The notes under the pieces are model-generated. The model searched no databases. It was not told where the DNA came from and saw only the letters and a list, made by a program, of their open reading frames with translations. From positions 1 to 64,000 of the forward strand of contig CANFKC010000023.1 of the NCBI GenBank assembly GCA_947447265.1: DNA of 64,000 nucleotides. Direction: 5' to 3'. Source of the DNA: Chitinophagaceae bacterium (lineage in GTDB: Bacteria > Bacteroidota > Bacteroidia > Chitinophagales > Chitinophagaceae). Made by a program: the position numbers and the translations under genes. Of the stretch, positions 47,098 through 55,287 are shown piece after piece. Position 1 is the first letter of the stretch; the number at the start of each line of letters is the position of its first letter.

Positions 47098-49215
47098 ATG
47101 GATTTCAAACGTTATTTAATTACCGCTGCGTTGCCTTATGCCAACGGGCCTGTTCATATAGGGCACTTAGCCGGTTGCTACCTCCCTGCCGATATTTATA
47201 GCCGCTACCAGCGCGCGCAAAAAAGAGATATAAAATTTGTTTGTGGCAGCGACGAGCATGGTGTGCCCATTACCATACGCGCTATGCGGGAAGGTATTAC
47301 TCCGCAAGACGTGGTGGACAAATACAACACCATCATCAAAGACAGTTTCGAGGCTATGGGTATCAGTTTTGATATCTATTCCCGTACCTCTAATAAAGTC
47401 CATCACGAAACTTCGCAGGCGTTCTTTACGAAGCTTTATAACGATGGCCTGTTCGAAGAGCGCGAAAGCGAGCAATACTATGATGCCGAAAAGGATATTT
47501 TCCTGGCCGACCGTTATATTATTGGCACCTGCCCCGTTTGCGCCAACCCCAACGCCTATGGCGACCAGTGCGAAAAATGCGGTTCAACCCTTTCTCCGGA
47601 GCAACTCATTAATCCACGCAGTGCACTCAGCAATGCTACGCCACAAAAGAAAATGACCAAGCACTGGTACTTCCCACTGAATAAGTACGAAGATTGGCTG
47701 AAGGAATGGATTGTGGATGGCAAAAAAGACGAATGGAAAGCCAACGTATACGGCCAGTGCAAAAGCTGGATAGATAGCGGCCTGCATCCACGTGCCATGA
47801 CCCGTGATAGTACGTGGGGCGTGCCCGTACCTTTGCCTGATGCAAAAGGCAAGGTGTTGTATGTATGGTTCGATGCACCAATTGGGTACATAAGCGCCAC
47901 CAAAGAACTGACCGCACAATGGAGCGACTATTGGTGCAAAGAAGACACAAAACTGGTACATTTCATTGGTAAGGATAATATTGTGTTTCACTGTATTATT
48001 TTCCCGGCCATGCTGAAAGCACATGGTGGTTTTGTACTACCTGAAAATGTGCCCGCCAACGAATTTTTGAATATTGAAGGTGAAAAAGTAAGCACAAGCC
48101 GCAACTGGGCAGTTTGGGTCGATGAATATATTAAAGACTTCCCCGACCAGCAAGATGCGCTGCGCTATGTGCTGTGTGCCAATGCACCGGAAACCAAGGA
48201 TAACGATTTTACCTGGAAAGACTTCCAGGACAAAGTAAATGGCGAGCTTGCTGCAACATTCGGCAACTTCGTTAACCGTGCTTTTGTGCTGATGCATAAA
48301 TTATGCAAAGGCCGCGTACCTGCAGTGCACCCGGATGCCGTTACCGAAATGGATGAAAATCTGATAAAGGATATTCAGGCTGCAAAAGTTAAGGTAGAAA
48401 ATGCACTGGAAAGCTATAAGTTTCGCGAAGGGCTGAACGAAGTAATGGACCTCGCCCGCAAAGGCAATAAGTACCTGCAGGATAATGCCCCATGGAGCCT
48501 TGCCAAAACACCAGAACTGCAAGCGGAAAATCAAAAGAGAATTGACAATTGCCTGCACTTGTGCCTGCAACTTTCAGCTAACCTGGCCATTCTGGTAAAT
48601 CCGTTCCTACCGTTTACTGCAAAGAAAATGTGTTACATGATGAAGGTGGTCGACCGTATGCTGGAATGGGAACATGCTGGTAAACTTGACCTGCTTAAAG
48701 TAAACTATCCGCTTCGTGCCCCGGAAATATTGTTCCGTAAAATTGAAGATGCCGAAGTAGAAACCCAAATTGAAAAATTAAAAAGCAATCTAAAAAAAGC
48801 AACCGCAGCCATGGAAACTAAACCAACAGAAACCACTACTGCTGAAGCAGCCGCAGCAGCTCCGGCAGACGCGCCTGCTAAAAAAGCGGAGATCACTTAC
48901 GACGACTTCGCGAAAATAGACCTTCGTGTAGGCACTATAGTTAAAGCAGAGAAAGTTGAAAAGGCAGACAAGCTTTTAAAACTGGAACTCGATATGGGTA
49001 ACAACGAAATGCGTACCGTAGTTTCTGGCATTGCCATGCACTTTAACCCCGATGATATTGTAGGCAAACAGGTAACCGTTGTCGCTAACCTTGCTCCCCG
49101 CAAAATGAGGGGCATTGAAAGCAATGGCATGATACTCATGGCCCAGAATGCTGATGGTAAACTCATCTTCACTTCTCCACTGGAAACAGCGGATAACGGA
49201 AGCGAGGTGAAATAA
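47098..49215 (+). CDS. metG: Methionyl-tRNA synthetase with C-terminal tRNA-binding domain
   Basis: 705 residues. The HIGH motif (GPVHIGHLAG) lies near residue 20. A zinc knuckle (CPVCANPNAYGDQCEKCG) lies near 145. The KMSKS-equivalent is KVSTSRN near 330, a common variant. After an Ala/Thr/Pro linker the last 105 residues form an EMAPII-like OB domain (IDLRVGTIVKAEKVEKADKLLKLELD) that binds tRNA. It charges tRNA-Met for initiation and elongation. Confidence 0.97.
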   Translation: MDFKRYLITAALPYANGPVHIGHLAGCYLPADIYSRYQRAQKRDIKFVCGSDEHGVPITIRAMREGITPQDVVDKYNTIIKDSFEAMGISFDIYSRTSNKVHHETSQAFFTKLYNDGLFEERESEQYYDAEKDIFLADRYIIGTCPVCANPNAYGDQCEKCGSTLSPEQLINPRSALSNATPQKKMTKHWYFPLNKYEDWLKEWIVDGKKDEWKANVYGQCKSWIDSGLHPRAMTRDSTWGVPVPLPDAKGKVLYVWFDAPIGYISATKELTAQWSDYWCKEDTKLVHFIGKDNIVFHCIIFPAMLKAHGGFVLPENVPANEFLNIEGEKVSTSRNWAVWVDEYIKDFPDQQDALRYVLCANAPETKDNDFTWKDFQDKVNGELAATFGNFVNRAFVLMHKLCKGRVPAVHPDAVTEMDENLIKDIQAAKVKVENALESYKFREGLNEVMDLARKGNKYLQDNAPWSLAKTPELQAENQKRIDNCLHLCLQLSANLAILVNPFLPFTAKKMCYMMKVVDRMLEWEHAGKLDLLKVNYPLRAPEILFRKIEDAEVETQIEKLKSNLKKATAAMETKPTETTTAEAAAAAPADAPAKKAEITYDDFAKIDLRVGTIVKAEKVEKADKLLKLELDMGNNEMRTVVSGIAMHFNPDDIVGKQVTVVANLAPRKMRGIESNGMILMAQNADGKLIFTSPLETADNGSEVK

Positions 49216-49270
49216 TAGAAAGTAGGCAATTTGCAGTAGGCAGTTCACCGTTTGCTGTATAAGTTCTTTC

Positions 49271-49503
49271 ACAACACCTGCGGCGCGCGCGGCCCGCCTC
49301 TTTTTGCGGGAGAAATCTTTCTCCCTTCTCTAAGGCCGAAAGCCTGTCCCGCTTTTTTGAGCGGGAGGTCCGGAATGAGGCCACACAACACCTGCGCCAC
49401 GGCGCACGCGTCCCGCCTCTTTTGGCGGGAGACTTCGATCTCCCTTCCCTATGGGGGAAAGCCTGTCCCACTTTTTTGAGCGGGAGGCCGGGGATGAGGC
49501 CAC
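49271..49503. repeat. GC-rich imperfect tandem repeat, two units
   Basis: Two units of about 114 and 119 bases begin with ACAACACCTGCG at 49271 and 49385, and the start of a third (ACAACA) lies at 49504. Each contains two short inverted repeats with CCCGCC...GGCGGG and CCCGCTTTTTTGAGCGGG-like arms. Base composition is much more GC-rich than the flanks. No coding frame has protein-like composition. The unit spans the whole gap between metG and the adaptor gene. Confidence 0.75.
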
Positions 49504-49554
49504 ACAACAGATAAGGTCCTTTATTAAACATAACAACAAGAAAACACAAATACA

Positions 49555-50916
49555 ATGGCTTCGAATACTTCAAATGGTTTGCCGCAGAAAAAATCTAATA
49601 AAACACTCTATTGGACAATAGGCATTTTGTTGACGGTGTTGATTGTGGTAATAGCATTGGTGAAAGGCAAAGGTGACGAGGGCATCAAGGTAGCTACCGA
49701 AAAAGTGGGCAAGCACACCATTACCGAAGTGGTAACCGCAACTGGTAAAATTTATCCGGAAACCGAAGTTAAAATAAGCCCGGAAGTAAGCGGTGAAATA
49801 ACCATGCTCGATGTGCAGGAAGGTGACAGTGTGCATAAAGGACAGGTACTGGTGAAAATCAACCCAGCCATCTATTCATCAATGGTGAACCAGCAAGAGG
49901 CGTCGGTAGAACAAACCCGCGCCAGTGCCACCAATACCAAGCAGATGATGTCGCAGGCAGAATCGCAATACGATCTCGCCAAAGCAACTTACGACCGTAA
50001 TAAAAAACTCTTCCAGGATAAAGTTATTTCCGCGCTCGAATTCGAACAGAGCGAAGCCAACTACAAATCCGCCCTTGCGTCGCTCGATGCGGCACGTGCC
50101 AGCACGTCTGGTGGTCAGTACGGTGTTAAGGGTGCGCAGGCATTACTAACACAGGCCCGCGAAAACCTGTTAAAGACCACTATTATAGCGCCTACTACAG
50201 GTGTCATCTCCCAGCTTAATGTGAAGCGTGGGGAACGGGTGGTTGGTACTGCCCAGTATGCCGGCACTGAAATGCTTACCATAGCCGACATGAGCCGCAT
50301 AGAAGTGCGTGTTGATGTAAGCGAGACCGACATTACCAAAGTAAAAATAGGCGACACTACCCTGCTGGAAACTGATGCATATCGCAACCGCAAGTTCACC
50401 GGAATTGTATCTAAAATTGCAGTGAGCTCTAAAACTGGTGCAGTAACATCAACCGACCAGGTAACCAACTATGTAGTACACATTCTCGTTTTGCCTTCCA
50501 GCTACCAGGATCTTGCAGCTAATTTACCAAAGGGCAAATTCCCGTTTAAGCCGGGTATGTCAGCATCTGTAGAGATACACACCAACAGGCAGGATAATAT
50601 CCTGTCGGTTCCGGTAAATGCAGTTACCACCCGCGAATGGTCGGACAGCGCAAAAAAGAAAATGACTGCTGACAAAACACCGGAATCAATAAGGCAGGTC
50701 GTATTTGTTTTCAATAAAACCACAGGCGATGTGCACATGAAGGATGTAAAAACCGGTCTGCAGGATAATACCTATCTACAAATAACCGAGGGCCTCACCG
50801 AAAACGAAGAAGTGGTGGTAGCCCCCTACGGCGCCATCGCCCGCACCCTCAACGACAAAACCAAAGTAAAATCAGTAGCCAAAGACCAGTTGTTTGAAGA
50901 TAAAGCGAAAGAGTAA
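49555..50916 (+). CDS. RND/MacA-type periplasmic adaptor (membrane fusion protein)
   Basis: 453 residues. One N-terminal membrane anchor (about 20-39), a lipoyl-like half-motif (VSGEITMLDVQEGDSVHKGQVLVKI), a coiled-coil hairpin (about 105-190), the second lipoyl half (IIAPTTGVISQLNVKRGERV) and beta-barrel domain follow. Such adaptors link an inner-membrane pump to an outer-membrane channel. No pump or TolC-like gene is next to it; 1 kb of repeat-rich DNA follows. Efflux of an unknown substrate is inferred. Confidence 0.9.
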   Translation: MASNTSNGLPQKKSNKTLYWTIGILLTVLIVVIALVKGKGDEGIKVATEKVGKHTITEVVTATGKIYPETEVKISPEVSGEITMLDVQEGDSVHKGQVLVKINPAIYSSMVNQQEASVEQTRASATNTKQMMSQAESQYDLAKATYDRNKKLFQDKVISALEFEQSEANYKSALASLDAARASTSGGQYGVKGAQALLTQARENLLKTTIIAPTTGVISQLNVKRGERVVGTAQYAGTEMLTIADMSRIEVRVDVSETDITKVKIGDTTLLETDAYRNRKFTGIVSKIAVSSKTGAVTSTDQVTNYVVHILVLPSSYQDLAANLPKGKFPFKPGMSASVEIHTNRQDNILSVPVNAVTTREWSDSAKKKMTADKTPESIRQVVFVFNKTTGDVHMKDVKTGLQDNTYLQITEGLTENEEVVVAPYGAIARTLNDKTKVKSVAKDQLFEDKAKE

Positions 50917-50988
50917 TTTCTTTTAATGGTGAATTGTGAATGGTGAATGATAAATTGTGTGGTTGTAGCATTGGGTTTACAACACCCT

Positions 50989-51126
50989 GGTCTTTGCGAG
51001 CCCTTCGCGAAGCAATCTCACAGGAGGTATATTAAGTTGTCGGTGTTATTGTGAGGTTGCTTCCTTCGTCGCAATGACCATGTTTTTTTTATTGTCTTAT
51101 TTGCCGGTCTTTGCGAGCCCTTCGCG
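50989..51126. repeat. Direct and inverted repeats of a TTTGCGAGCCCTTCGCG element
   Basis: A 21-base sequence starting GGTCTTTGCGAGCCC occurs exactly at 50989-51009 and 51106-51126. Between them, 51051-51077 (GTGAGGTTGCTTCCTTCGTC...) is an imperfect inverted copy of 50993-51021, so the first half could fold into a long hairpin. Confidence 0.65.
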
Positions 51127-51161
51127 GTTGCATACCTCCCGGGCCCGCAATCGTTACTAGT

Positions 51162-51206
51162 CCAAGCGTCGCGCTTGGTCTTAGCATTTGCAAGCGTCCC
51201 GCTTGC
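51162..51206. repeat. Two adjacent AAGCG-TNC-CGCTT hairpins
   Basis: CCAAGCG-TCG-CGCTTGG at 51162-51178 and GCAAGCG-TCC-CGCTTGC at 51190-51206 are perfect 7-bp palindromes with 3-base loops. A third member, CTGAAGCG-GGA-CGCTTCAG, lies at 59797-59815 in the opposite orientation. Confidence 0.65.
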
Positions 51207-51340
51207 GAGCACTAAACCCCATGGTATCCACCACTAGGATCACAAATATCTATATGCTGAACGAATTAGTTGTTAACTGTTATTTTCTCAACATACTTTT
51301 GTCCGTCAATGGAGACCGAAACAAGATAAAAACCAATCTG

Positions 51341-51610
51341 GCGCGAGTGTTCAGCGAAGCGCACTCGTGTCTGTGCAATTGAGCGGGTTTCCTAACCCGC
51401 ATTCCAAAGCATGCCACAGCCTCCGTTTGGCGTAGGTTGTACCTACGGCATGCCGGTAGCCGGAATCAGTCCGGCGAAAATGCACTAAGCACACACTCCC
51501 CTATTGCCAAAGAGGGGACCGGTTTTTTGGAACAAAAAACCAGGGGTGATGGGGCCTACCCACACTGACGCGAGTTTGAGGCGTAGCCATGTGCGAAGCA
51601 ACTCGTGTCT
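51341..51610. repeat. Two related hairpins with a GCGAAGC...ACTCGTGTCT end
   Basis: At 51341-51372 arms CGAGTG and CACTCG, and at 51571-51610 arms CGAGTT and AACTCG, both carry the inner GCGAAGC and the same right flank ACTCGTGTCT. They look like two diverged copies of one small element. Confidence 0.5.
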
Positions 51611-51973
51611 ACATAGTTGGACCAGTTTATAAACTGGCCGCTCAGGTCAAAGTCCGCTTCGTATCGTTCGGCGAGGGACTGCCTGCGCCTTTGAAATCGT
51701 GAATTATTTCCATACAATCACCGCGCCTCACGTTTTTGTCCAAAACAAGCAAAAAAACATACCTTTCAAACCTTCCAAAAACCCACGATAACCGCGCCAA
51801 ATGGCCGTTTGCGCAAAAGCAAAACACCCAGAAAAATAAAAATCCCGCGTAGTTTTCTACGAATCATTTGCACATTTCTACGCACCATTTTCACTTAGCT
51901 GCAAATCATTTTTATCCGATTTTTCTGTGCCTCCAACTAACCCCAACTTTATGCACGAAAAACAACAAAGAGC

Positions 51974-52420
51974 ATGAATATAAAGGACAAAAAAGAACTG
52001 GCGCGGCTGCTCATCGAAACAAGATCCTGCTCTGATGAACACATCATCGAAAAACTCGGCTTAACCAACCAGCAGCTTAGCGAGTGGAAAGAAAAAGAGC
52101 AATGGAAAATCCCTCAAAAAACCTTGCTCAGCGAACGGGGCGGGCAACTGCTCTCCTTCTACAGGCAACTCACGACCCTGAATGCATCAGTGGAAAACGG
52201 CCTTGGATTCCCCACTGAAAAAGAAGCGATGGTACAGCGTCGGCTTGCAGCATCTATTACCCATCTCGAAACAGAAGTCCACATTGGCACAGTAATAAAA
52301 GTTGCGATGGATTTCCTACTTTATATAAGAAAAGAAGACGTAGAAGAAGCCCAACGCCTCACCCTCGTTTTTGACGATTACATAAAACAAAATACACCCG
52401 GAAAAAGAAGCACCCTTTAA
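51974..52420 (+). CDS. HTH protein resembling phage terminase small subunits
   Basis: 148 residues. The N-terminal 45 residues form a helix-turn-helix-like unit (KKELARLLIETRSCSDEHIIEKLGLTNQQLSEWKE). The rest is helical. This layout, with an HTH followed by a helical oligomerisation part, resembles small terminase or DUF1804-like proteins. No large terminase or other phage gene is nearby, so a phage remnant or an unrelated regulator are both possible. Confidence 0.6.
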   Translation: MNIKDKKELARLLIETRSCSDEHIIEKLGLTNQQLSEWKEKEQWKIPQKTLLSERGGQLLSFYRQLTTLNASVENGLGFPTEKEAMVQRRLAASITHLETEVHIGTVIKVAMDFLLYIRKEDVEEAQRLTLVFDDYIKQNTPGKRSTL

Positions 52421-52424
52421 AATT

Positions 52425-52522
52425 GCGCATCTTAATTCTACACTCGGTAAGCACATGCATTTACGGCTTTGTACCGACTTTTTGTTGCGACGAAACTACT
52501 TTTCTTGCGCTTTAAGATGCGC
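52425..52522. repeat. 11-bp perfect inverted repeat 76 bases apart
   Basis: GCGCATCTTAA at 52425-52435 is exactly complementary to TTAAGATGCGC at 52512-52522. The enclosed 76 bases contain a fragment resembling the DNA just outside the right arm (GCGGCTTTGCGCC against ACGGCTTTGTACC). It could be a folded RNA end or a tiny MITE-like element. Confidence 0.5.
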
Positions 52523-52611
52523 CTCTTAAATCTTGAACAATATGCAAATTGCGGCTTTGCGCCTTTGCACGACCCCTAATTAGATCACCACAATTAATAA
52601 CACAGATCAAT

Positions 52612-53169
52612 ATGCAAAACACATTTGAAACACTTGCCCTCACAGCCTTATGGAATGGCGTGGTAGAAACGACAACCAATGAAAACAGCCTCCTGACAGC
52701 TGATAAATTACTAAGAGAAAACAAATCTAAAATTGAAGCTTTCTGGCACATTGGTCGCTTCATAGTCATGAACGAACAAGGCGGCAAGGTAACCGCCCGG
52801 TATGGCGAAGAAACAATAGTATCTGTATCAAAATACCTCACTTGGAAATATGGGCGGGGTTTTAGCGCTCGAAATATCGCTTACATGAAAAGACTGTTCG
52901 TATATTTTCCAATTTTGCAGGCAGCGATTAACACACGATTAACATGGTCGCAATACACGGAAATACTCAATGCAGAAACCCCTGAAGAAGTCGTATTCTA
53001 CAAAACGCAGGCTGAAAAAAACTGCTGGAGTCTGCGTGAAATAAGGCGGCAGGTACGAGGACTCATGTATTACCGCCTGCGCTTACGTGGGCATGAAAAC
53101 CTCACCGTTCCGGCAACCCCGGCATCGGTAAATGCATCAACCTGGTATAAACTGATTTTCATACAATAG
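52612..53169 (+). CDS. Stand-alone DUF1016 N-terminal domain
   Basis: 185 residues from the ATG at 52612 (MQNTFETLAL). The core EAFWHIGRFIVMNEQGGKVTARYGEE, KYGRGFSARNIAYMKRLFVYFPILQ, TRLTWSQYTEIL and CWSLREIRRQVRGLMYYRL matches the N-terminal part of the YhcG/DUF1016 nuclease family. The C-terminal PDDEXK nuclease domain is absent: the protein ends soon after with an unconserved tail. It is either truncated or a partner protein. Confidence 0.8.
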   Translation: MQNTFETLALTALWNGVVETTTNENSLLTADKLLRENKSKIEAFWHIGRFIVMNEQGGKVTARYGEETIVSVSKYLTWKYGRGFSARNIAYMKRLFVYFPILQAAINTRLTWSQYTEILNAETPEEVVFYKTQAEKNCWSLREIRRQVRGLMYYRLRLRGHENLTVPATPASVNASTWYKLIFIQ

Positions 53170-53194
53170 ATATGTATGGCAAATATATGGCGAT

Positions 53195-53219
53195 AATTGC
53201 GGTTGATTTTCCCGCAATT
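53195..53219 (+). terminator. Candidate terminator between the DUF1016 gene and gpsA
   Basis: An 8-bp perfect stem (AATTGCGG and CCGCAATT, 9-base loop) is followed by TCTCTTTTG. It lies 25 bases after the DUF1016 stop codon and inside the N-terminal extension of the longest gpsA frame, which argues against the upstream ATG for gpsA. Confidence 0.5.
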
Positions 53220-53267
53220 TCTCTTTTGCCTTTTATCTTAGTATTTTTACCGATTAACATTTTTATT

Positions 53268-54287
53268 TTGGGTAACACAACGGGTCAAATAGGCATTATA
53301 GGCAATGGTAGCTGGGGCACTGCACTGGCTAAAATACTTACCGACAATGGCAATGCCATTCATTGGTGGGTGCGTAACGAAGAGGCAATAAAGAACCTCA
53401 GGAACAGGCAGCATAATCCGCATTACCTTACGTCGGTGCGCTTTTTGCCGGAAACCATACACCCTACAAATAACCTGAACGAAATGTTCGAAAAGTGCGA
53501 TACGCTTATTGTTGCCGTACCATCGGCTTATGCGCAGGGCATTATTGACCAGGTAGATAAATCTTTGTGGCAACAGAAAAATGTCATTTCAGCTATCAAG
53601 GGTATTTTGCCGGACAGCAACCTACTGCTGAACGACTACATGACTTCAAAATACGGAACCAGTATTGAAAAATACATTTCGATTACGGGCCCCTGCCATG
53701 CTGAAGAAGTTGCCGATGAGCGCCTGTCATACCTTACATTTTCGGGGCTTGACGATACCCTGACGCATGATGTTGCCCGCGCTTTCCAGAACACTTATAT
53801 CAATACCACCTGCAACCATGATATATGGGGGGCACAGTTTGCTGCAGTGCTTAAAAATATCTATGCAATAGGTGCAGGCATAGCCCGCGCGCTGGACTAT
53901 GGCGATAATTTTCTGAGTGTTTATATTACCAATTGCTACCGGGAAATGTATCACTTCCTGAATGCGCATTTCGAAAAAGTACACCCATCAAGCGAGCGCC
54001 CTGATTTCCATACCAGCGCATACCTTGGCGACCTTTTGGTTACCTGCTATTCGCTGCACAGCCGCAACCGCACCTTCGGAACCATGATTGGCAAGGGCTA
54101 TTCGGTAAAGGCTGCTACGCTGGAAATGAATATGGTTGCTGAGGGTTATTATGCGGCAAGGGGTATGCAGTCGATCTCGCAACAGTTTTCAATACCGATA
54201 CCGATAGCAACTTTTATTTACCGGATGTTGTGGGAAGGGCATAATCCTTCGGATGGATTTTTGAAGCTGGAGAAGATGTTATCGTAA
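53268..54287 (+). CDS. gpsA: NAD(P)-dependent glycerol-3-phosphate dehydrogenase
   Basis: 339 residues from a TTG at 53268 (LGNTTGQIGIIGNGSWG). The frame reaches an ATG at 53172, but the extra 32 residues are hydrophobic, not family-like, and overlap a terminator-like hairpin. The Rossmann motif GIIGNGSWGTALAKIL, the catalytic Lys region VISAIKGI and FAAVLKNIYAIGAGIA, and NRTFGTMIGKG match GpsA. It makes sn-glycerol-3-phosphate for phospholipid synthesis. The end (EGHNPSDGFLKLEKML) is family-typical. Confidence 0.92.
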   Translation: MGNTTGQIGIIGNGSWGTALAKILTDNGNAIHWWVRNEEAIKNLRNRQHNPHYLTSVRFLPETIHPTNNLNEMFEKCDTLIVAVPSAYAQGIIDQVDKSLWQQKNVISAIKGILPDSNLLLNDYMTSKYGTSIEKYISITGPCHAEEVADERLSYLTFSGLDDTLTHDVARAFQNTYINTTCNHDIWGAQFAAVLKNIYAIGAGIARALDYGDNFLSVYITNCYREMYHFLNAHFEKVHPSSERPDFHTSAYLGDLLVTCYSLHSRNRTFGTMIGKGYSVKAATLEMNMVAEGYYAARGMQSISQQFSIPIPIATFIYRMLWEGHNPSDGFLKLEKMLS

Positions 54288-54353
54288 TTGGCTATCATTT
54301 CCCCCTCTTTGGGTTAGTGCAGGTTTGCGGTTTACAGTTAACTTTACTTACCT

Positions 54354-54986
54354 ATGCAACGAGACCTTGATATTCGAGTAGCTATAATTGAAGATGACGA
54401 AACGATTCGCGAAGGCTATGCGTTTCTTATCGGCAATACCACCGGCTATAAAATTGCCGGTACTTATGCGTCGTTTGAAGATGCTGCAAAAAAAATAGTG
54501 CAGGATGACCCGGATGTGATTTTGCTTGATGTGGAACTGCCGGGCATATCGGGCATTGAAGCATTGCCTAAGCTTAAAAAATTATTGCCCGATACGCACA
54601 TCATCATCCTCACCGTTTACGAACAGGAAATGCTAATCTTCCGTTCGCTAGGTAACGGCGCGGCTGGCTACCTGACCAAGAACACCCAGCCTGAAAAAAT
54701 TGTAGCAGCCATTAAGGAAGTTACTGAAGGTGGCGGCCCCATGAGCGCTCATGTAGCGCGTATGGTAATATCGTCTTTCAAACGAAATGAATCGACCCCA
54801 CTCACCCGCAGGGAAACGGAGATACTGGAGCAGATAGCAACCGGCAAAAGCCGCAAGCGGATTGCTGATGAACTGTTCATTGACCTGGAAACAGTGAAAT
54901 CGCACATCAAGAATATCTATTACAAACTTGATGTGCATTCCAAAGCCGACGCAATTAAAGCGGCCAAGGATAATAAGTTTATATAA
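54354..54986 (+). CDS. NarL/FixJ-type response regulator
   Basis: 210 residues. The receiver domain (about 8-125) has the acidic pocket EDDE, the phospho-acceptor Asp in VILLDVELPG, and the conserved Thr and Lys (LTVYE, YLTKNTQ). A LuxR-type HTH follows (LTRRETEILEQIATGKSRKRIADELF...VKSHIKNIYYKL). No histidine kinase is adjacent, so it is an orphan regulator. It lies 66 bases after gpsA. Confidence 0.93.
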   Translation: MQRDLDIRVAIIEDDETIREGYAFLIGNTTGYKIAGTYASFEDAAKKIVQDDPDVILLDVELPGISGIEALPKLKKLLPDTHIIILTVYEQEMLIFRSLGNGAAGYLTKNTQPEKIVAAIKEVTEGGGPMSAHVARMVISSFKRNESTPLTRRETEILEQIATGKSRKRIADELFIDLETVKSHIKNIYYKLDVHSKADAIKAAKDNKFI

Positions 54987-55155
54987 GGGTGCACTGATTG
55001 GGCAAGGCCGCATGGGCATTGCCATCAAGTTATAACGTTTTGACGGTGAAATTCGGCATGCAGATTTTAACGCAGCGCGCGCAAAGGGTCCGCAAGGAAG
55101 GCGCTAAGCCAAGGAGATTTATGGAGATTTTTGAAGTTCCATTAGTATTAAAAAA

Positions 55156-55214
55156 ATCCCGAAGGCAATGCATGTTGCCGTAATGCGACATTATACATGC
55201 GATACCTTCGGGAT
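55156..55214 (-). terminator. Long stem-loop terminator of the anchor-V gene at 55288
   Basis: The outer stem ATCCCGAAGG/CCTTCGGGAT (10 bp) encloses an inner stem GCATGT/ACATGC, and on the minus strand it ends in seven T. It lies 74 bases after the stop of the 55288 gene. The two-tier stem is larger than a plain terminator and could be a structured 3' end. Confidence 0.65.
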
Positions 55215-55287
55215 CGGATAAAAAGCTGTCTGTTGCTATAGACATTTGATGCCCCAGGCATCATAACAAGTCCCCTGATTGTTCTTG

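Larger units (their letters stand above)
50917..51973. other. Repeat-rich intergenic region of about 1 kb
   Basis: No protein-like frame is visible. The stretch holds a 21-base exact direct repeat (50989-51009 and 51106-51126), an inverted repeat (50993-51021 with 51051-51077), two AAGCG hairpins (51162-51206) and two ACTCG hairpins (51341-51372 and 51571-51610). It looks like a landing place for several families of small dispersed repeats. Confidence 0.6.

Noticed and set aside
47584-48024. Minus-strand frames within metG
   Set aside because: Shadow frames opposite the conserved catalytic part of metG.
53172-53267. Upstream ATG start for gpsA giving a hydrophobic N-terminal extension
   Set aside because: The stretch overlaps a terminator-like hairpin and has no match to GpsA, while a TTG lies right before the Rossmann motif.
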